Below, piece after piece: positions 54,063 to 61,924 of a stretch of DNA of 64,000 nt. Where the stretch lies: assembly GCF_001399675.1 (NCBI RefSeq), contig NZ_LJCO01000096.1, positions 1-64,000 on the forward strand, in the 5' to 3' direction. The notes beneath the pieces were generated by a model. The model was not told the DNA's origin. It did not search any database and was given only the letters and a program-made list of their open reading frames with translations. How positions within the stretch are numbered: position 1 is the stretch's first letter; every line of letters begins with the position of its first letter. The position numbers were made by a program, and so were the translations under genes. The stretch comes from Paenalicyclobacillus ferrooxydans. GTDB taxonomy: Bacteria; Bacillota; Bacilli; Alicyclobacillales; Alicyclobacillaceae.

Positions 54063-54515
54063 GGATTTGAGATGCGGCAGCCAAATCGACACAGCTTTTT
54101 TGCATGGTCACCCGTGCTGCAATTACGCCCACCGCATCATGTGTGCGACCTTCCAAATCCGTCAGCCGTTCCGGTGAGATGTATGCAGCCTCACACTGCA
54201 AAGGTCGCTTTCCGGCCCCATCTGATACATGCCCCCCCGCTTGTCCAGTCATGAACAAAATGACACAATACCCGACTGAATTACCCCTCGTGTGATTTCG
54301 CGCACAAGTCCATACCCTGACAAGAACTAGGCTTCAAGTGTACTCGTTAAGCACCACTCAAAGCTGTGCTGAATTGGAGATGATTCGATGTCAGGTATCC
54401 GTAGTTCATTCTAACGACGCAATAGCATAAACCGACTAGTCCTACGAACGGTCTGAACGTACCTTTTGCCAAAAGCGCAGTAGGGTTAAAGTTTGTGACA
54501 CGGGAGGTGTTTCAA
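54063..54515. other. Intergenic stretch between kdpE and the cytochrome operon
   Basis: A 453-bp gap. No terminator-type hairpin was found directly after kdpE. A leftward open frame covering 54019-54258 has no ribosome site. The right part should carry the promoter of the cytochrome operon, which begins with a GGGAGG ribosome site at 54502; -10/-35 boxes were not convincing. Confidence 0.35.
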
Positions 54516-54632
54516 ATGGTCAACATGTCTAACGCATGGCCAAATTACTACGTTGGTTTTCTCTGGCTCGCAGTCTTCATTGTATTCGCAATTGGAAAGT
54601 ACCCGCATGGTAAAGGAGATGACAAAAAATGA
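54516..54632 (+). CDS. Small single-span protein, first gene of the b6-type cytochrome operon
   Basis: A 38-residue frame with a strong ribosome site (GGGAGG), one hydrophobic helix (about 11-27, aromatic-rich) and a basic hydrophilic end. Its stop overlaps the start of the cytochrome b6-like gene (ATGA), so it is almost certainly translated and coupled to it. Cytochrome b complexes contain small single-span subunits such as PetL/PetG/PetN in b6f, and this might be an analogue (inference). No homologue is recognised. Confidence 0.6.
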   Translation: MVNMSNAWPNYYVGFLWLAVFIVFAIGKYPHGKGDDKK

Positions 54633-55246
54633 ACTGGACGAAATCGATGCGCACAAGCGTATCTGAGAAACTAACCTGGGATAACTTGCTGCCGTCAGAG
54701 CAACCAGTCTATGTGTCATCCCTCGTATATAGTTTTGGTGTATTTACGCTTAGCAGTCTTGTTTTCTGTATTGTATCTGGCGTCATTATGGCCTCAAAGG
54801 GACCGTTGTGGTACCAATATTCAAGCCTTGGCGATTTCATGCGGAGTATTCACTTTTGGAGCGTTCAAGCATTTTTCTTCTTCATGACGATGCACTTAGT
54901 TGGACAATTTTTCATGGGTTCATGGCGCGAAGGACGCGCACTGACCTGGGTGATTGGCGTGGCCTCATTCGGACTATCTGTCGTAACCGCGTTTACCGGT
55001 TATCTATCCCGCGGGGATTTCTTCTCACAGTGGAATCAGGTTCAAAGTAAGGATGCTTTTAATGGTGCCGGGTTCGATGGGTTTTTAAACATCCTCAACA
55101 ACGGTCAGGTGTACGGCCTGCACATTGCTGTTCTACCGTTAATTCTGATGGGACTCGTAGCTTGGCACTTGATAGCTGTTCGCAGCAAAGGCGTTGTCCC
55201 GCCATATCAAGCAAAGATTACCGAGCAAGAAGGTGACAAAAAATGA
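54629..55246 (+). CDS. qcrB: Cytochrome b6-type subunit (QcrB-like)
   Basis: A 205-residue di-haem cytochrome b N-terminal module with four spans. The two haem-ligand His pairs are clear: IHFWSVQAFFFFMTMH (13 residues between) and HIAVLPLILMGLVAWH (14 residues between). The 14-residue gap in the second pair is the b6 pattern, as in Bacillus QcrB and chloroplast b6, rather than the 13-residue pattern of bc1. It should oxidise menaquinol in the membrane. Start overlaps the small upstream gene, and its end overlaps the next gene by four bases (ATGA). No Rieske gene is present in the window. Confidence 0.92.
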   Translation: MNWTKSMRTSVSEKLTWDNLLPSEQPVYVSSLVYSFGVFTLSSLVFCIVSGVIMASKGPLWYQYSSLGDFMRSIHFWSVQAFFFFMTMHLVGQFFMGSWREGRALTWVIGVASFGLSVVTAFTGYLSRGDFFSQWNQVQSKDAFNGAGFDGFLNILNNGQVYGLHIAVLPLILMGLVAWHLIAVRSKGVVPPYQAKITEQEGDKK

Positions 55247-56307
55247 AAGCTCCTGCTGCAGGAAGAGATACACTGAAGTTCAAACAGAAAGATTTCGACA
55301 TGGTTAAAGAAGGCGTCGTAAGTCTCGCTATTGCCGGCGTTCTGATTGTCGGCGTGGCAGCCATCTGGGGAGCTCCATATCGCCCTGCTGTCACGAACCA
55401 ACAAATCGCCACCCAAAACCCAGTGTTGGTAGAGCAAACTGCACTTGGCGATCTCGCTGGGACGGGTGCCATCGCCACTTACGGACCGCCATATAACAAC
55501 GGCAATCAATCTATCCAGTCGATTGGTCCGTTCCACCCTCAAACATGGTGGGGAACGCCATACCAGATTCAAACGGCTAACGCAGATGTATTGACGCCTC
55601 TTTCCATGCTGGCAAATGCATCGCACAATACGGCATTACAAACGGCTCTGTACACCTATGATCACGCGACGGGCGCGCAGCAACAGAAGTGGGATACCAA
55701 TCTCAACAATGCGCTGAACAAGGCGAAGGCGGTTAATGGGAATGTTGTCATTCCACAGGGTGACTACGGACCTGTCAGTACGATGATGAATTATGAACTG
55801 TCCCTTGCAAAATCCGGAATGCTGTCCGGCACGCTCGATAGAGAAACCAACAATGGCGTCTATCGCTACAATGTGCAGAATGATCTCTTGTTCCTGCAGG
55901 GTTCTGCCTTACATCAAGTCGCTGGAAACATTGACATGCTAGGCGAGCAATGGGGCATTAATCACGACGAACAAGCGTATCCTGGCCCTTGGTGGTTGAC
56001 ACCTTACACATTCCTATACCAAATCCCGCCCTGGTCGACATCTTCCGCTGGAGATCAGATGGCCGCATACAGCGTTGCCATTCTGTTCCTGCTGTTGATG
56101 TTGGTTCCATGGGTTCCAGGACTGAATAAACTGCCGCGGCTCTTGCGAGTTCATCGCGTCATCTGGAGAGACTGGTATAAAAAGCTGGAACAGGAAAACG
56201 ACTGTGCCAACTGTCCACTCCGAAGCGAGTGCAGCAAAGAGTTTAAAGGTGTAAAACGTGTCGCAGCTCGTCCCGGCTTTGTACCCGCTTGCTACCAACA
56301 CGCTTAA
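55243..56307 (+). CDS. Large membrane-anchored partner of the b6-type cytochrome, Cys-rich C-terminus, unusual
   Basis: A 354-residue protein, not a typical subunit IV or QcrC. One span at about 25-45, then a large extracytoplasmic domain (about 46-280) rich in Asn/Gln/Tyr with DTNL and WWLTPYTFLYQIPPWSTSSAGDQ, a second span at about 278-298, and a cytosolic tail with a cluster of four Cys (C321, C324, C330, C350). The Cys spacing CxxCx5C resembles an iron-sulfur or zinc site; there is no CxxCH haem motif. Translationally coupled to the b6-like gene. It may carry electrons from or to the cytochrome b; function unknown. Confidence 0.75.
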   Translation: MKAPAAGRDTLKFKQKDFDMVKEGVVSLAIAGVLIVGVAAIWGAPYRPAVTNQQIATQNPVLVEQTALGDLAGTGAIATYGPPYNNGNQSIQSIGPFHPQTWWGTPYQIQTANADVLTPLSMLANASHNTALQTALYTYDHATGAQQQKWDTNLNNALNKAKAVNGNVVIPQGDYGPVSTMMNYELSLAKSGMLSGTLDRETNNGVYRYNVQNDLLFLQGSALHQVAGNIDMLGEQWGINHDEQAYPGPWWLTPYTFLYQIPPWSTSSAGDQMAAYSVAILFLLLMLVPWVPGLNKLPRLLRVHRVIWRDWYKKLEQENDCANCPLRSECSKEFKGVKRVAARPGFVPACYQHA

Positions 56308-56339
56308 TATCTAAAAGAAGCACAGAGGAGGTAATCAAT

Positions 56340-56573
56340 GTGGTCAAGGTAATCCGATTATGGGCAATTTGGCTGATGGCTCTCGCAGCCGGGGTCTACG
56401 GCACATCTCTTGTTTACAGAGCAATTGCCAATGGAATCACCATGGACTGGGTCTACGGAATCCCCGTGCTTCTGTTCGGAGTTTGGATCACCGGAAACAT
56501 CTGGGCTTCCGCGCGTCAGTTCTACAGACAGCAGCGCATACAAAGTCGTCAGCATCTGCAACGCGCCAAATAA
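56340..56573 (+). CDS. Small two-span membrane protein, last gene of the cytochrome operon
   Basis: A 77-residue protein with two hydrophobic segments (about 5-25 and 38-58) and a very basic Gln/Arg-rich end. It starts at GTG eight bases after GAGGAGG, 32 bp after the Cys-rich partner gene. A nearby ATG two bases upstream is in a different frame and stops after four codons. Probably part of the same complex as the b6-like protein, but no family is recognised. Confidence 0.65.
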   Translation: MVKVIRLWAIWLMALAAGVYGTSLVYRAIANGITMDWVYGIPVLLFGVWITGNIWASARQFYRQQRIQSRQHLQRAK

Positions 56574-56679
56574 CAAGTCTATCGAAACAGGAAAGCCTGC
56601 AATTCCCTGGGACGAACGGTACCATGGTGCAACGAAAACGGCCAGCCATCTGGCCAACTCATCTGAAAAAGCCTTGCGA

Positions 56680-56714
56680 CGTAAAGCCCTATCCTCAATT
56701 GGATGGGGCTTTAC
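56680..56714 (+). terminator. Stem-loop after the cytochrome operon
   Basis: CGTAAAGCCC pairs perfectly with GGGCTTTACG and an inner ATCC/GGAT extends the stem around a short loop. There is no T-run on either side, so it may mark an mRNA 3' end made by processing, or be a weak terminator for the cytochrome operon. Confidence 0.5.
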
Positions 56715-56966
56715 GTTACGGAGAATAATGCGATCCCAGGACGGCGACGGTAAAGAAGCAAACGGTAATGAAGCAGAAGGTTCATCCACCACTATAATAA
56801 TTACTTATGAAAATAAAAACGAATATGTATTTTACATTATGAATATGCAGCATTAAATTTGAGAAGCCGCGCTTGCTGTTGCCGGATATATGTAAGGGTC
56901 CGCTCCTGATTATCGATTCATTCAAGATGCACCATAAGGAGTGCACCACAAGGAGTGATTTGTGAT
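56715..56966. other. Intergenic stretch before the YeiH-like gene
   Basis: A/T-rich near 56790-56860 and probably the promoter region of the next gene. AAGGAGTG occurs twice, at 56936 and 56950, both preceded by a CACCA(T/C) word, so a ribosome-site segment seems to have been duplicated. No gene seen. Confidence 0.4.
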
Positions 56967-58040
56967 ATGTCGTTGCTTGAACAACTGAAAGACCCCGGTC
57001 GTTTGCTGCCGGGCTTCCTTGCTGCCTGTGTCATCGCTATCGTCGCTTCCTTCATCGGCCACCTCCTCCCTGTCGTAGGTGCCCCCATCATCGCGATTGT
57101 ATTAGGAATCTTACTCCGAGGCGTTTTACGAAATCCCGTGCGTACACAACCAGGTGTCTCCTTTACAGCCAAGCGGGTACTTCAATTCGCCATTATATTG
57201 CTCGGTGCGAATTTAAACTTAGACGTTGTATGGAAGACAGGCAGCCAGTCGTTTTGGGTCATGATTGGCTCTCTCGCTGTTGCCCTGACGGGCGGCACGC
57301 TGATCGGAAAGATGTTCCACTTGCCCAGGAACATTATCCGACTCATCACCGTCGGCACGAGCATTTGCGGTGCCTCTGCAATTTCCGCGATAGCCCCGAT
57401 TGTCGCCGCAGAAGAAGGCGAGATTGCGTACGCCATTTCGACCATCTTTCTCTTTAACGTTGTTGCCGTCTTCCTGTTCCCCTTGATTGGACATATGTTT
57501 CACTTTTCGTCCATGAAATTTGGAATGTGGGCTGGCACGGCAATTAACGATACATCTTCAGTCGTTGCCGCAGGCTACTCGTTTTCTCATGCAGCAGGTC
57601 AGTACGCAACTGTGGTGAAGTTGACCCGGTCACTGGCGATTATCCCTGTGAGCCTTTGGTTTGCATTCATGACGGCAAAACAGACTCAAAATCAACACAT
57701 ATTGGAAACAGCTGCCACGGTGGAACATTCAGAGGCTGGGCCTGAGCATGCTCTGGTCGACGACATGCCGCGTCGCAAAACCCGTATCCAGTTCCCAATG
57801 TTCATTCTGGGTTTCGTGGCTATGGCAGCGCTCGATACCTTTGGCCTGTTTGGACACACCGTTGCAACCAACATCAGCCTGCTTGGCGAATTTTTTGTAT
57901 CCGTCGCCCTTGCGGCGATTGGATTAAATACCAACCTCCGCTCTCTCATGAAAACGGGGCATCGCCCGCTTTTAATGGGGCTCTCGACATGGGCGCTCGT
58001 GGCTGTGTCAAGCCTGATCCTGCAAGCCATCACGCAGTAG
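56967..58040 (+). CDS. YeiH/UPF0324 family putative sulfate exporter or small-anion transporter
   Basis: A 357-residue protein with about ten membrane spans and the family motifs LLGANLNLDVVW, GTSICGASAISAIAPI and GTAINDTSSVVAAGYS. The function of UPF0324/YeiH is not settled; it is often labelled a sulfate exporter. In view of the sulfur-assimilation operon elsewhere in the window, a link to sulfur-compound transport is plausible but is inference. ATG at 56967 follows AGGAG, and an upstream GTG forms part of that site. A hydrophilic loop (about 238-275) is the only variable part. Confidence 0.88.
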   Translation: MSLLEQLKDPGRLLPGFLAACVIAIVASFIGHLLPVVGAPIIAIVLGILLRGVLRNPVRTQPGVSFTAKRVLQFAIILLGANLNLDVVWKTGSQSFWVMIGSLAVALTGGTLIGKMFHLPRNIIRLITVGTSICGASAISAIAPIVAAEEGEIAYAISTIFLFNVVAVFLFPLIGHMFHFSSMKFGMWAGTAINDTSSVVAAGYSFSHAAGQYATVVKLTRSLAIIPVSLWFAFMTAKQTQNQHILETAATVEHSEAGPEHALVDDMPRRKTRIQFPMFILGFVAMAALDTFGLFGHTVATNISLLGEFFVSVALAAIGLNTNLRSLMKTGHRPLLMGLSTWALVAVSSLILQAITQ

Positions 58041-58295
58041 CAACTCGATACGCCAAAAGTGCAGGTCATTTTGTGACAACAACGCGTCACCGCTCGAGTG
58101 GCCATTCTGTAGACCGCAACTCGACACTCCCGCCATGGCCGGTGCGAATTGACATTTCGTATCGGCACCTCGTTTTTTTGTGCTTGTACAGATTCCCCTC
58201 TTGACGATCATAGACCATGCACCGCAGAATCGAAGAGTCGCATTTCATTCGTCAAACAGCGGCATGACATTCCACAGCGAAGGGCGTTAAAACCA

Positions 58296-59852
58296 TTGAG
58301 CATTTTAACCGTGAAAAACCTAACCCATGGCTTTGGTGACAGAGCCATTTTTAACAATGTTTCATTTCGGATGTTAAAAGGCGAACATATTGGTTTGATT
58401 GGTGCAAACGGCGAAGGTAAGTCGACCTTCATGAACATCATCACAAGAAAACTGGCACCGGATGAAGGCCAAATTGAGTGGGCGAAGAATGTCCGAGTCG
58501 GGTACTTGGACCAACACGCGGTCCTCGAACGTGGACAGACGATTCGAGACGTGCTCCGCAGCGCCTTCCAGTACCTGTTCAATCTTGAGTCAGAAATGAA
58601 CCTGATGTACGAAAAGATGGCAGATGCATCGCCTGAGGAACTCGATCAAATGTTGGAAGAAGTCGGTGTCATTCAAGAACTCCTCACGCATCAGGACTTT
58701 TACGCGATTGATCCGAAGGTCGAGGAACTCGCTCGAGGTTTGGGTTTGAACGAGATCGGACTCGACCGGGACGTGGAAGACCTCAGCGGAGGGCAAAGAA
58801 CCAAGGTACTGTTAGCGAAGTTACTCTTAGAGAAACCGGACATCCTTCTGCTCGACGAACCGACAAACTACTTGGACGAACAGCATATTGTCTGGCTAAA
58901 ACGGTATCTTCAAGACTACGAGAATGCATTTGTACTCATCTCGCACGATATTCCGTTTTTGAACAGCGTGATTAACATCATCTATCACATGGAAAACCAG
59001 GACCTGAATCGGTACGTGGGAGATTACGAAAACTTCCAACAGGTCTACGAGGTCAAGAAACAGCAGCTGGAGTCCGCGTACAAGAGACAACAGCAGGAGA
59101 TTGCAGAGCTTAAAGACTTTGTGGCTCGGAACAAAGCCCGGGTCTCAACACGAAATATGGCTATGTCGCGGCAGAAAAAGCTCGATAACATGGACGTCAT
59201 AGAGCTCGCGAAAGAGAAGCCAAAGCCGGTATTCAACTTCTTGGAATCTCGGACACCGAGTAAAACCATCATTGAAACATGTGACTTGGTTATCGGCTAT
59301 GACAGCCCGTTGTCTCGTCCGCTCAATCTGCGAATGGAACGGGGTCAGAAGATAGCGCTTGTCGGTGCGAACGGTATCGGTAAGACAACGTTGCTGAAAA
59401 GTCTGCTTGGTGAGCTGTCTGCGCTGTCCGGAGAGGTCGTGCGCGGCGACTACCTTGAGATTGGTTACTTTGAGCAGGAACCGAAGCAGATCCCGGACAG
59501 AACGTGTATTGAAGAGGTGTGGCAAGAGTTCCCCCATATGGGACAAGCAGAGGTGCGAGCTGCACTTGCCAAGTGCGGTCTCACGACGAAGCATATCGAG
59601 AGCAAAGTGGAAGTGCTTAGCGGTGGAGAAAAGGCCAAAGTTCGGCTTTGCAAACTCATCAACAAGCCGTCGAATGTACTGGTCTTTGATGAACCGACAA
59701 ACCACCTTGATGTCGATGCGAAAGAGGAACTAAAACGTGCATTAATGGCGTATCGAGGCAGCATTCTGCTGATATCTCACGAGCCGGACTTCTATCAGGA
59801 CATCGTGACAGACGTCTGGAATGGTGAGTCTTGGACTACCAAAGTTCTATAA
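58296..59852 (+). CDS. ABC-F family ATPase (YdiF/YbiT-like)
   Basis: A 518-residue soluble protein with two ABC domains and no membrane part. Domain 1: Walker A GANGEGKST, signature LSGGQ, Walker B LLLLDEPT. A helical linker (about 230-310, with KKQQLESAYKRQQQEIAELKD) separates it from domain 2: Walker A GANGIGKTT, signature LSGGE, Walker B VLVFDEPTNHLD. ABC-F proteins act on the ribosome (translation-factor or antibiotic-protection roles) rather than transport. The TTG start is a choice by family alignment; the ribosome site is weak and GTG 15 bases later is another option. A bidirectional terminator follows. Confidence 0.9.
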   Translation: MSILTVKNLTHGFGDRAIFNNVSFRMLKGEHIGLIGANGEGKSTFMNIITRKLAPDEGQIEWAKNVRVGYLDQHAVLERGQTIRDVLRSAFQYLFNLESEMNLMYEKMADASPEELDQMLEEVGVIQELLTHQDFYAIDPKVEELARGLGLNEIGLDRDVEDLSGGQRTKVLLAKLLLEKPDILLLDEPTNYLDEQHIVWLKRYLQDYENAFVLISHDIPFLNSVINIIYHMENQDLNRYVGDYENFQQVYEVKKQQLESAYKRQQQEIAELKDFVARNKARVSTRNMAMSRQKKLDNMDVIELAKEKPKPVFNFLESRTPSKTIIETCDLVIGYDSPLSRPLNLRMERGQKIALVGANGIGKTTLLKSLLGELSALSGEVVRGDYLEIGYFEQEPKQIPDRTCIEEVWQEFPHMGQAEVRAALAKCGLTTKHIESKVEVLSGGEKAKVRLCKLINKPSNVLVFDEPTNHLDVDAKEELKRALMAYRGSILLISHEPDFYQDIVTDVWNGESWTTKVL

Positions 59853-59871
59853 CCCTGGTTAAGGGTGAAAA

Positions 59872-59903
59872 AAGCCTCTGACGACTTACGTCGGAGGCTT
59901 TTT
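59872..59903. terminator. Bidirectional intrinsic terminator
   Basis: AAGCCTCTGACG pairs with CGTCGGAGGCTT around a short loop (one mismatch), with TTTTT on the right and AAAAAA on the left. It can stop both the rightward ABC-F transcript and the leftward YwbE transcript, which converge here. Confidence 0.92.
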
Positions 59904-59931
59904 GGTATGCTTTTCACAGCCCGTTTGTTTC

Positions 59932-60141
59932 TCACGATGACTTATCAACAATATTTTGGACACGACCAATCTGACCGTCTTGTAAACGTACTTTAATGCC
60001 TCTTGGATGATTGGCTGAGTTCGTGAGGATGTCCTTTACAATGCCTCGCGTCAATTTCCCCGTGGGCTGGTCTTTCTTCAACACGATATCCACTTCAAGC
60101 CCCGGACGAATGTTGCTTCGATTCTGGCCGCCTGATGCCAT
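59932..60141 (-). CDS. ywbE: YwbE-like protein (DUF2196)
   Basis: A 69-residue basic protein of the YwbE family, with IRPGLEVDIVLKKDQPTGKLTRG, the conserved HPRGIKVRLQDGQIGRVQNI block and a normal length (Bacillus YwbE is about 63). Possibly RNA-binding (KOW-like strand pattern); function not established. ATG at 60141 lies 12 bases after AGGAG, and a GTG at 60150 with closer spacing is an alternative. Single leftward gene. Confidence 0.88.
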   Translation of the reverse strand: MASGGQNRSNIRPGLEVDIVLKKDQPTGKLTRGIVKDILTNSANHPRGIKVRLQDGQIGRVQNIVDKSS

Positions 60142-60324
60142 GACGAACACCAACTCCTTGCTTTCCCAAACTTTTCCCCATTTGAGTCTTCCAATTATAC
60201 GTCAACTGTCTGTATCCTCAAATCTTTATATTCCCTCCTTTTTTCTATAATCGCTTGTGGTACATTCTTGATTCACGACGATCTTGGCAATACTAATCTT
60301 CGATCTCTTTATCAGGAGGACACT

Positions 60325-60765
60325 GTGAACCGACGAAATATTGTCTCCATTACTGAAAAGGCTACAGTCTATGTCCGCTGGGCCATTGTTACCATCATGC
60401 TCGTCATTCTGGTTTGGGGAATCATTGGCTTTCTTGTTAAATGGGGAGGCATCGTTGTCCACCCTCAGTCCATTCTTGCCAGTTTTCGCGCTATCATTAA
60501 CGATCTCTTTTCCATTCTGCTCGTTTACGAACTCTTGGATTTACTTCGGACACTGTCTCCGCATCGACTGATGGACTTTGTGCTGTTGGTCCTGGCTCGA
60601 AAAATTGTGCTGTCGACCGGGGATGTGTACCTGCTCACTGACATCATCGCATTCTCAATTCTGATTCTCGTCCGTTTGATTTGGAGACGATTCAGCAAAC
60701 CGCCAAATACCGCCCACCAAGACAATTTCCCGAATGACGAGCACTCATCGGACGAGTCTTCATAA
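60325..60765 (+). CDS. psiE: PsiE-family membrane protein
   Basis: A 146-residue protein with four spans, matching the PsiE (phosphate-starvation-inducible E) family, including the loop LLDLLRTLSPHRLMDFVLLVLARKIVLS. Starts at GTG four bases after AGGAGGA. The longer frame of 19 residues upstream lacks a ribosome site. Known PsiE proteins are regulated by phosphate and cAMP in Escherichia coli; nothing equivalent is visible here. Confidence 0.82.
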   Translation: MNRRNIVSITEKATVYVRWAIVTIMLVILVWGIIGFLVKWGGIVVHPQSILASFRAIINDLFSILLVYELLDLLRTLSPHRLMDFVLLVLARKIVLSTGDVYLLTDIIAFSILILVRLIWRRFSKPPNTAHQDNFPNDEHSSDESS

Positions 60766-60817
60766 GTCAACAGAACATTGATAGAAAGCCTCGAAAAGTG
60801 GCTTTCTGGACCATCTG

Positions 60818-60847
60818 AAAGGCCGTACCTCAGAAGGTACGGCCTTT
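60818..60847. terminator. Bidirectional hairpin between psiE and lgt
   Basis: A perfect 12-pair stem AAAGGCCGTACC/GGTACGGCCTTT with a six-base loop between two converging genes. The stem includes A/T runs at its base, but no long T-tract follows. A smaller hairpin (GAAAGCC/GGCTTTC) lies just to the left at 60784-60806. Confidence 0.75.
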
Positions 60848-60875
60848 GCATTCATATCATGTGCTTGTCCGACTG

Positions 60876-61706
60876 TCATTTGGATTCTGTGGTGCCACCG
60901 TTGTTCGGACGGGTGTAGAACATCCGCTTGTCACCGTTCTTCCAGAACACCCAAACGAGGAGTACAATCCCGAGCACAAATGTAACAACAGCTGTGTACT
61001 GGGCGGCATCCCACCCGAGAGCAAATCGAGGAGAGTCTCCGCGTAAGATCTCGAGGAAAAACCTTATAACACTGTAGGTAATCACGTAGTAGGCTGAAGC
61101 AAACCCTCTTGGCCAACCCTTCTGCCGTTGGAACAGAATAAACAGGATGGCGAGGAGAATAATGTCCACCTGTGCTTCCCAAATGACGGCCGGCCAAAGC
61201 GGTTGCGCGCCATACTCATCATGTGCAAGTGTACCGGGCGGAAAAACCACACCCCAACTGTGTCCAGTTGGCTTCCCATACGCACTAGCGTTCATGAAAT
61301 CCGCATCGCGGCCAATGCTCATCCCAAGCGTTACCCCTGGTACGGAGATATCTGAGAAGTGCAACACACTTTTCTTGTGTCGCCACAGATAGACGATCGC
61401 AGCAATAATGGCTCCTGCCAATCCACCTTGGATCGACAATCCCCCATTCCATATGGCGATAATTTGCCCTGGATTTTGCTTGTAAAACGACCAGTCAAAG
61501 AAGAAGACCTGCCAGAACCTAGCTCCGACGATCCCAAAGACCAGGCAGAGGGGTGCCAAATTCCACCAGTGATCCGTGTCTCCTTTTTCTCCGTAAACCC
61601 GGGCAAAATACAGTGTCACACCGAGTCCGAGGAGGAAAGCCGCCGCGAAGATTGTACTGTATGTACGTACCGGAAACCTCCCAATCCAAAACCAATAGGA
61701 ATGTAT
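60876..61706 (-). CDS. lgt: Prolipoprotein diacylglyceryl transferase, likely ATA start
   Basis: A 276-residue membrane enzyme that moves diacylglycerol from phosphatidylglycerol to the lipobox Cys of prolipoproteins. Seven spans; the WNGGLSIQGGLAGAI motif and the signature GRDADFMNASAYGKPT are present. From the first in-frame GTG (61619) the protein would lack about 30 residues of TM1, but the frame upstream encodes the expected F-W-I-G-R-F-P-V-R-T-Y-S start and then meets a stop. The only start candidates there are ATA (61706, seven bases after AAAGGGGTG) or ATT/ATC. Either a rare start codon or a lost ATG. Confidence 0.88.
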   Translation of the reverse strand: MHSYWFWIGRFPVRTYSTIFAAAFLLGLGVTLYFARVYGEKGDTDHWWNLAPLCLVFGIVGARFWQVFFFDWSFYKQNPGQIIAIWNGGLSIQGGLAGAIIAAIVYLWRHKKSVLHFSDISVPGVTLGMSIGRDADFMNASAYGKPTGHSWGVVFPPGTLAHDEYGAQPLWPAVIWEAQVDIILLAILFILFQRQKGWPRGFASAYYVITYSVIRFFLEILRGDSPRFALGWDAAQYTAVVTFVLGIVLLVWVFWKNGDKRMFYTRPNNGGTTESK

Positions 61707-61924
61707 AACCGTTCACCCCTTTACTTGATGTTTGTGGCTCAAATTCGACTTTAGTACGCGTTGCCGCGCCCGTCGGTATCGAGCTGATATCGGATCGTAC
61801 AGTATCGATACTATCACACACCTCTCATGATGTGTCTATGAGAACAAGATTCATACATCGCCATGTTTTCTTAACATGATCGTGGTATTCTGACAAGTGA
61901 ACTGTTTCGAACGGAGGAGACCCA

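Noticed and set aside
54019-54258. Leftward frame of 79 residues after kdpE
   Set aside because: It has a partly protein-like composition but no ribosome site, no known family and it overlaps the end of kdpE.
61519-61821. Leftward frame of 100 residues overlapping the lgt start
   Set aside because: It is a shadow of lgt in another frame; the lgt frame carries the conserved TM1 sequence.
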